NCBI GenBank assembly: GCA_002317595.1
Contig: DCHL01000147.1
Location: 1-18,773, forward strand
Origin: Lachnospiraceae bacterium UBA1753
GTDB taxonomy: Bacteria > Bacillota > Clostridia > Lachnospirales > Lachnospiraceae
Direction: 5' to 3'
Length of the DNA stretch: 18,773 bases
The position numbers were made by a program, and so were the translations under genes. Position 1 is the stretch's first letter; each line of letters starts with the position of its first letter. This document shows, in pieces, positions 14,938-18,773 of the stretch. The notes under the pieces are model-generated. The model did not search any database and was not told the origin of the DNA. It worked only from the letters and a program-made list of their open reading frames with translations.

Positions 14938-16200
14938 ATGAGAGGGTTGAGAATTTGTGCGGGGGTGCTTCTTGTAATATTACTACTCGCAGGCTGTAAA
15001 GCAGAGGCGGATGAAACCGAAGCTAAGGTGGAAGGAGCTGGACTCGCAGAGAATGAAACCGAGATTTCGGAAGATGATTCTGCCATAGAGCTTCCTGCAA
15101 GGTTTTCGCTTTTGGAAGAAGGCTGTGCCACACAGATTAAGGCACAAGATGGCGGCACCTGCTGGGTGTATGCGGCGTCAACTTCTATGGAGTCTTCCTA
15201 CAGGAAGATAAATGGGGAAGAGATATCTATTGATCCGCTGGATATTCTGAATGCAGTATTCTTTGGGGAGGGAGAGCGTGAAGGATATAGGTTGAAGGTT
15301 GAGAAGACTGCAAAGGACCTGGGTGGCTGGGCATGGCAGATTGTTGAGACGCTGAGCAACGGATTTGGCGAGTATACACTTGTGGATGCAACCAGTTATG
15401 ATGATGCGGATATTGATACAGTGAAGAGAGCCATATTTGAGAATGGTGGCATGAATGTTGCGGTAAGCGATTCTGACTCTTCCAAGTTCGGACACTTTGA
15501 TGGGGACACTACCCTCAATGATCCTGACAATGATGATTTCGACCACGAAGCGGTTATCGTTGGATGGGAAGATATTTATCCGAAAAATAATTTCTGCAGG
15601 CCTGCCCAGCAGGACGGTGCATGGATTCTTCAGAACAGTCGTGGTGACAAGTGGGGGAACGGTGGACTGTACTATGTCTCCTATGAGACACAGTTTAGGG
15701 AGAAGACCATTTTTGTGCTATCGGATGACTACTCTGAGGTGCTATCTTACGATGGCGGTGCCGAGAACCGGATTTGTACAGGGGATGAGACTGTAGTAGC
15801 TAATATTTTTCCCCAAGAGGGCAAGCTGAAGGCAGTTGGAACGTATACCGTCGAGCACAATCAGAAGCTTACAATAGAGATATATGATGAAAAAATAGAG
15901 GAGCTCATCTGCTCAAAGGTGGCAGAGTACCCTGTGGGAGGATATCACGTGGTGGAACTTGAGGAGCCTGTGGAGGTTTCGGGCTTTGCGGTTGTTGTCA
16001 GGTATTCGAGGGCTGCACCTGTGGAAGGTGAGGCCTGGGAAGACAGCCTGCTCAGTTATTCTGTCGGAGCAGAGAATGGGGAGTCATTTGTCTGTATTGA
16101 CGGCGAGTGGAAGGATATGGCCGACGCTGGGACGAGAGAACTCCTGGGAATTGATTTCGAGCCAAATAACTGTGCAGTGAAGGCACTGTTTGGGCGGTAG
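14938..16200 (+). CDS. C1A (papain-like) cysteine protease lipoprotein
   Basis: This 420-aa protein starts at ATG 14938, eight bases after GGGG (14926-14929). The lipobox LLLAG-C20 marks a lipoprotein signal peptide, so the mature enzyme is anchored on the outer face of the membrane after an acidic linker (21-50). The papain-type catalytic set is visible: Q70 (oxyanion), C75 in GGTCWVYA, H203 in FDHEAVIVGW, and N233 in QNSRGDKWGNGGLYYVSY. The usual NSWG is NSRG here. The C-terminal 150 residues are beta-rich (TYTVEHNQKLTIEIYD, GYHVVELEEPVEVSGFAVVVRYS). They fit the lectin-like domain often fused to Firmicute C1 peptidases. Substrate is unknown. Its last nine sense codons, with the stop, are repeated in tandem just downstream. 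Confidence 0.9.
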   Translation: MRGLRICAGVLLVILLLAGCKAEADETEAKVEGAGLAENETEISEDDSAIELPARFSLLEEGCATQIKAQDGGTCWVYAASTSMESSYRKINGEEISIDPLDILNAVFFGEGEREGYRLKVEKTAKDLGGWAWQIVETLSNGFGEYTLVDATSYDDADIDTVKRAIFENGGMNVAVSDSDSSKFGHFDGDTTLNDPDNDDFDHEAVIVGWEDIYPKNNFCRPAQQDGAWILQNSRGDKWGNGGLYYVSYETQFREKTIFVLSDDYSEVLSYDGGAENRICTGDETVVANIFPQEGKLKAVGTYTVEHNQKLTIEIYDEKIEELICSKVAEYPVGGYHVVELEEPVEVSGFAVVVRYSRAAPVEGEAWEDSLLSYSVGAENGESFVCIDGEWKDMADAGTRELLGIDFEPNNCAVKALFGR

Positions 16201-16230
16201 AGTGCAGTGAAGGCACTGTTTGGGCGGTAG
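16171..16230 (+). repeat. Tandem 30-bp duplication over a stop codon
   Basis: The 29 bases from GTGCAGTGAAGG to GGGCGGTAG occur at 16172-16200 and again at 16202-16230 without a mismatch. The period is 30 bp, so the second copy is in frame after the TAG. It repeats the last nine sense codons (AVKALFGR region) and the stop of the cysteine-protease gene. The perfect match points to a recent event. Confidence 0.97.
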
Positions 16231-16315
16231 TTTTTAGTATGGCTGAAGAGAATTCGCATACAGAAAATTTTAAGAATGTAGAACTCCTGTAATGTTTTCG
16301 GCGAAGAAGCCGATA

Positions 16316-16505
16316 TATAATAAAACAAGATAACCCCTGAGCTCTAGCTCTGGGGGAATCTTGTAGCTTCGGGGTACACTCCCCGAAGCGTGCTGCGAAG
16401 CAGCATTATTATAACGAAAGAATTGCGAAGCAATTATTGAGTTTTGAATTTTTAGCTATGGACGGCGCGTTTTTCAAGGGAATGACCTTAAAAGACGCGC
16501 TTTTT
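16316..16505 (+). ncRNA. Candidate small RNA built on structured element copy 2
   Basis: TATAAT (16316-16321) stands 5 nt before CAAGAT (16326-16331), which pairs with ATCTTG (16358-16363). Inside are CCCC/GGGG and GAGC/GCTC pairs. Then follow GCTTCGGGG-(TACACT)-CCCCGAAGC (16366-16389), TGCTGC-GAA-GCAGCA (16391-16405), AATTGC-GAA-GCAATT (16421-16435) and a terminator ending at 16505. A start near 16328 would give an RNA of about 175 nt. The -35 region is poor (TGTTTT). The element could instead be a leader with an attenuator for the 292-aa gene. Confidence 0.5.
16463..16505 (+). terminator. Terminator-like hairpin (GGCGCG ... CGCGC)
   Basis: GCGCG-TTTTT pairs with AAAA-GA-CGCGC (one bulge), with an inner AAGG/CCTT pair, and is followed by TTTTT (16501-16505). 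It is oriented to stop transcription coming from the element at 16316. Confidence 0.75.
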
Positions 16506-16554
16506 ATGTCCGATAGACAAGCTGCGAAGCAGCCTGCGTTAGAGCTGCGTAGCG

Positions 16555-16606
16555 AAGCGGATTGCGAATGTCCGCTTTACGAGCGCATAGAAATGTAAAG
16601 CGCGGA
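16555..16606 (+). promoter_or_regulatory. Two mutually exclusive hairpins before the 292-aa gene
   Basis: TCCGCTT (16571-16577) can pair backwards with AAGCGGA (16555-16561). It can also pair forwards, as TCCGCTTTAC (16571-16580), with GTAAAGCG-C-GGA (16595-16606). Only one can form at a time. The site is about 40 nt before the ribosome binding site. A switch is possible but untested. Confidence 0.35.
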
Positions 16607-16658
16607 GTATTGCAGGGTTCAGTAGAATTAAGCATACGAGTCGCAAAAGGAGGGGAAT

Positions 16659-17537
16659 ATGGAAGTGAATACAACTATTGCAGGTGGATATGGCGAGGTA
16701 TATGGCGCTGGGCAGAGGAAGAACACGCTTGGGGCGAGTTCAGGAACTGCTGCAGATGGTGAGGGGACGGCTGCTGATATATTCAGGAAGCTAAAGCAGG
16801 CCTTTGAAGAGGATAATAAGCTGACCGCTGAGAACATCAAGGCGGAGACTGACTGGCGCGATATGACTGATGCAGAGTGGGACAAGCTTCTTGAGCATCT
16901 TGATGGATATCTCGCGGATTACAAGGAGCAGATGGAGTATCTCAAGGAGGTTCAGGAGGAAGCTGCAGTCAGGGCTTCGGCTGGGGCACCGGCAGATATG
17001 CGGGCTCTTCTTGTGGCGCAGGCAATGCTCAAGGTGGCGGCAAGTGCAGGAGCAACAGGAAACGTGGACTCGAATGCCGAGCAGCTTGAGAAAGAGAGCT
17101 GGACATACAATCTTGAGACTGACGACCAGGAGATTCTGGCAACGGCAAAGGCAGCAAACGAGTATGCGAGGGATGTGATGTCCAAGTCACAGGAACTTGC
17201 AATACTTGGAGACACAGAAACTGGAATCAGTGAGACTGAAGAGACTACTGAGCTTGCATCCATGGAGACGACGGAAGGGAAGAAGATCTGGACCATAACG
17301 GCTTTTTCGGAGAATGGAATCGTCTGCACGAGGTGCGAGGATGGCGTTTCCACCGTGCTGTGGCGACTTGATTATAAGAATTCTGGGGACAATGAGAAGG
17401 TCCTTGACTTCCTTCGAAGCTTTGATAAGGATGCGGAGCTTAAGTTCGCCAGCTCCAAGGATTTCTGGGAGCGATTTCTCGCCGGGGAAATTAGCGCTGA
17501 AGAAATTGAGAAACTCCGCGAAGATGTGTATAATTAG
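16659..17537 (+). CDS. Hypothetical protein, 292 aa, soluble, Ala/Glu-rich
   Basis: ATG 16659 follows a very strong ribosome binding site AAAGGAGGGG (16646-16655). I recognise no named family. The N-terminus (1-35) is Gly/Thr/Ala-rich and likely disordered. Residues 38-105 are charged helices (IFRKLKQAFEEDNKLTAEN, WDKLLEHLDGYLADYKEQM). An Ala-rich helix follows (about 108-135). A Thr/Glu-rich stretch (ETGISETEETTELASMETTE, about 188-207) acts as a linker to a compact C-terminal domain (GKKIWTITAFSENGIVC, VLWRLDYKNSGDNEKVLDFL). That domain ends with FWERFLAGEISAEEIEKL. There is no signal peptide or membrane segment. It stands between hairpin-rich gaps with no clear operon partner. Confidence 0.8.
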   Translation: MEVNTTIAGGYGEVYGAGQRKNTLGASSGTAADGEGTAADIFRKLKQAFEEDNKLTAENIKAETDWRDMTDAEWDKLLEHLDGYLADYKEQMEYLKEVQEEAAVRASAGAPADMRALLVAQAMLKVAASAGATGNVDSNAEQLEKESWTYNLETDDQEILATAKAANEYARDVMSKSQELAILGDTETGISETEETTELASMETTEGKKIWTITAFSENGIVCTRCEDGVSTVLWRLDYKNSGDNEKVLDFLRSFDKDAELKFASSKDFWERFLAGEISAEEIEKLREDVYN

Positions 17538-17620
17538 AGCAATATCGCGAAGCGATATTGCTTTAACGAGCAAATTGCGGAGCAATTCGCGAGTCTACCT
17601 GTTGCGAAGCGATATTGCTT
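17538..17620. repeat. GCGAAGC mini-hairpin cluster
   Basis: AGCAATATCGC-GAA-GCGATATTGCT (17538-17562) is an 11-bp perfect stem with a GAA triloop, directly after the 292-aa stop. AATTGC-GGA-GCAATT follows at 17573-17587. GCGAAGCGATATTGCTT occurs twice (17547-17563 and 17604-17620). The first hairpin could act as a weak terminator, but only TTT follows it. Confidence 0.85.
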
Positions 17621-17710
17621 AACCTTGCAGGAAAAGTTGCAGAATTGAGCTAAATATTAACGGCAATACTGTGATACGATGAAAAATATTACATAAACAG
17701 GCAAAAACCA

Positions 17711-18673
17711 ATGGATAATGAAATATTTCTTTCAGATGACAATTTCAGAGAAGAGTTTGCGACAGTTGTGAGGCCGTTCCTTAATGCCATTCATTCAAAG
17801 GTGGTGGTAAAACGGCCTGACGGTATGTTGATATCGGGACACTACTACAGGTGTGAAGGCTCTGGCAGCGTAATTTTTATCTCGCATGGATATACCGAGT
17901 TTGCCGAGCGCTATCTGGAGATGACCTACTACTTTGTGAAGATGGGATATTCTGTGGCAATCTGCGAACACAGGGGGCATGGATATTCGGGGCGAACACT
18001 TGTTAACCCATGTATGGTCCATGTTGATAGCTATGACGAATATGTGAAGGACTATAAGGCCTTTGTTGACAAAGTTAACAGCTGTTATCCAAATGCGCAT
18101 AAATACTTGTTTGGCCATTCCATGGGAGGATGTATTGCCAGCCTGTATATTGAGAAATATACTGATGATTTTGAGAAATGTGTCCTTTCGGCACCGATGC
18201 ATGAACCGGACCGCGGTGGATACCCGAAGTTCCTGGCTGAGGGAATATGTCTTCTTCTGATCCTTGCAGGGAAGGGGCAGCATTATCTGTGGGATAAGGA
18301 CCATGATTACCGGCCGATAGAGACCTTTGAGAAGAGCTGCTGCATGGAGATAAACCGCTGGACCGAGTTTAATGACATGAGAGTGGCCACAGAGGCCTAT
18401 CATACCAGCGAGGGGTCCGTAAAGTGGAGATACGAATCCATGAAGGCGGCTGATAAGTCGGTGAGGGATGCCGGCAAAATCAGGATTCCAGTCCTGCTCT
18501 TTCAGGCGGAGCTGGATAACATGGTCACGCCAGACGGACATGCGGCATTTATGAAGAGATGCGCTGACGTGAAGAAGGTGTTCATGGCAGGAGAGAAGCA
18601 TGAGAGCTTCAACTCGTGCCTTGAGTCGCGAAAGAAGTTCTATGGTTCGATTTCTGATTTTTTGATAAAATGA
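17711..18673 (+). CDS. Alpha/beta hydrolase (monoacylglycerol lipase / lysophospholipase-like)
   Basis: This 320-aa protein has the alpha/beta hydrolase order of the Hydrolase_4 (serine aminopeptidase S33 / monoglyceride lipase) group. The HG oxyanion segment is VIFISHGYTEFAERY, followed by ICEHRGHGYSGR, the nucleophile elbow GHS137MGG, acid D269 (FQAELDNMVTP) and H297 (GEKHESF). The catalytic triad is therefore intact. There is no signal peptide, so it should act in the cytoplasm on lipid esters or lysophospholipids. ATG 17711 has only a weak upstream AGG, and I see no better start. The gene stands alone, with a hairpin cluster before it and a GAA-loop terminator after it. Confidence 0.92.
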   Translation: MDNEIFLSDDNFREEFATVVRPFLNAIHSKVVVKRPDGMLISGHYYRCEGSGSVIFISHGYTEFAERYLEMTYYFVKMGYSVAICEHRGHGYSGRTLVNPCMVHVDSYDEYVKDYKAFVDKVNSCYPNAHKYLFGHSMGGCIASLYIEKYTDDFEKCVLSAPMHEPDRGGYPKFLAEGICLLLILAGKGQHYLWDKDHDYRPIETFEKSCCMEINRWTEFNDMRVATEAYHTSEGSVKWRYESMKAADKSVRDAGKIRIPVLLFQAELDNMVTPDGHAAFMKRCADVKKVFMAGEKHESFNSCLESRKKFYGSISDFLIK

Positions 18674-18687
18674 GATGGCTATATTGA

Positions 18688-18706
18688 AAAAATGCGAAGC
18701 ATTTTT
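18688..18706 (+). terminator. Terminator with GCGAAGC loop after hydrolase
   Basis: AAAAATGC-GAA-GCATTTTT is an 8-bp stem with a GAA triloop and a T-run in the 3' arm, 15 bp after the stop. The rest of the window (18707-18773) shows no gene. Confidence 0.75.
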
Positions 18707-18773
18707 GAATTTTAATGAATTAATCCCTTTTTACATATGTGTGTTCTTGGGTCTTACATATTCGGCTCAAAAA

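Larger units (their letters stand above)
16231..16658. other. Hairpin-rich intergenic region between protease and 292-aa gene
   Basis: No protein gene longer than about 17 codons with a ribosome binding site is visible. The stretch holds the second structured element, a terminator-like hairpin, four GCGAAGC mini-hairpins (16395, 16425, 16523, 16552) and two mutually exclusive hairpins near 16555-16606. These are listed separately. Confidence 0.7.

Noticed and set aside
17795..18601. 268-codon minus-strand open frame
   Set aside because: Lies wholly opposite the alpha/beta hydrolase, whose triad and family motifs are intact. It is a shadow frame.

Overview
The window looks like chromosome from a low-to-medium GC Firmicute, most likely Lachnospiraceae (Butyrivibrio/Pseudobutyrivibrio-like). 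I base this on the gene families (Rpn-type PD-(D/E)XK protein with a GIEQ-repeat tail, secreted GH18 chitinase with Flg_new-type and Ig-like modules, dCACHE chemoreceptor, papain-like lipoprotein), on AGGAGG-type ribosome binding sites, and on the many short intergenic palindromes. The genus is inferred, not proven. All recognisable genes lie on the + strand.

Layout. (1) 1-606 holds no gene. It carries hairpin modules, a copy of the 3' end of tRNA-Gly, an array of six 36-bp imperfect palindromes at a 53-54 bp period, five 11-bp direct repeats and a terminator. (2) 855-4684 holds an Rpn-family nuclease, a 35-codon membrane-peptide ORF, a secreted GH18 chitinase and a GNAT acetyltransferase. 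(3) 4732-4903 is a clear tRNA-Gly(GCC) unit with a TTGACA-17-TACTAT promoter and a strong terminator. It is followed by a second copy of the hairpin modules and palindrome array (to 5367) and a third, partial module copy (5414-5461). (4) 5636-9977 is a structured leader followed by three close-packed genes: an 883-aa alanine-rich coiled-coil protein with hydrophobic hairpins, a YbjN/secretion-chaperone-like protein and a U32/TIM-barrel-like protein with a cysteine cluster. I do not recognise this operon. (5) 10080-14838 holds a seven-TM hybrid histidine kinase and a dCACHE methyl-accepting chemotaxis protein, each followed by a terminator. (6) 14938-18673 holds a C1A cysteine-protease lipoprotein, a second copy of the structured leader element (here ending in a terminator about 180 nt downstream, so possibly a small RNA), an unrecognised 292-aa protein and an alpha/beta hydrolase. 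The gaps from 16.39 kb onward are studded with GCGAAGC mini-hairpins.

How the parts may work together. The kinase and chemoreceptor are environmental sensors. The chitinase, lipoprotein protease and lipase-like hydrolase suit a polymer-degrading gut or rumen bacterium. The least explained material is (a) the duplicated palindrome array beside tRNA-Gly, (b) the two-copy structured element with a conserved -10-like hexamer, and (c) the three-gene operon at 5749-9977.
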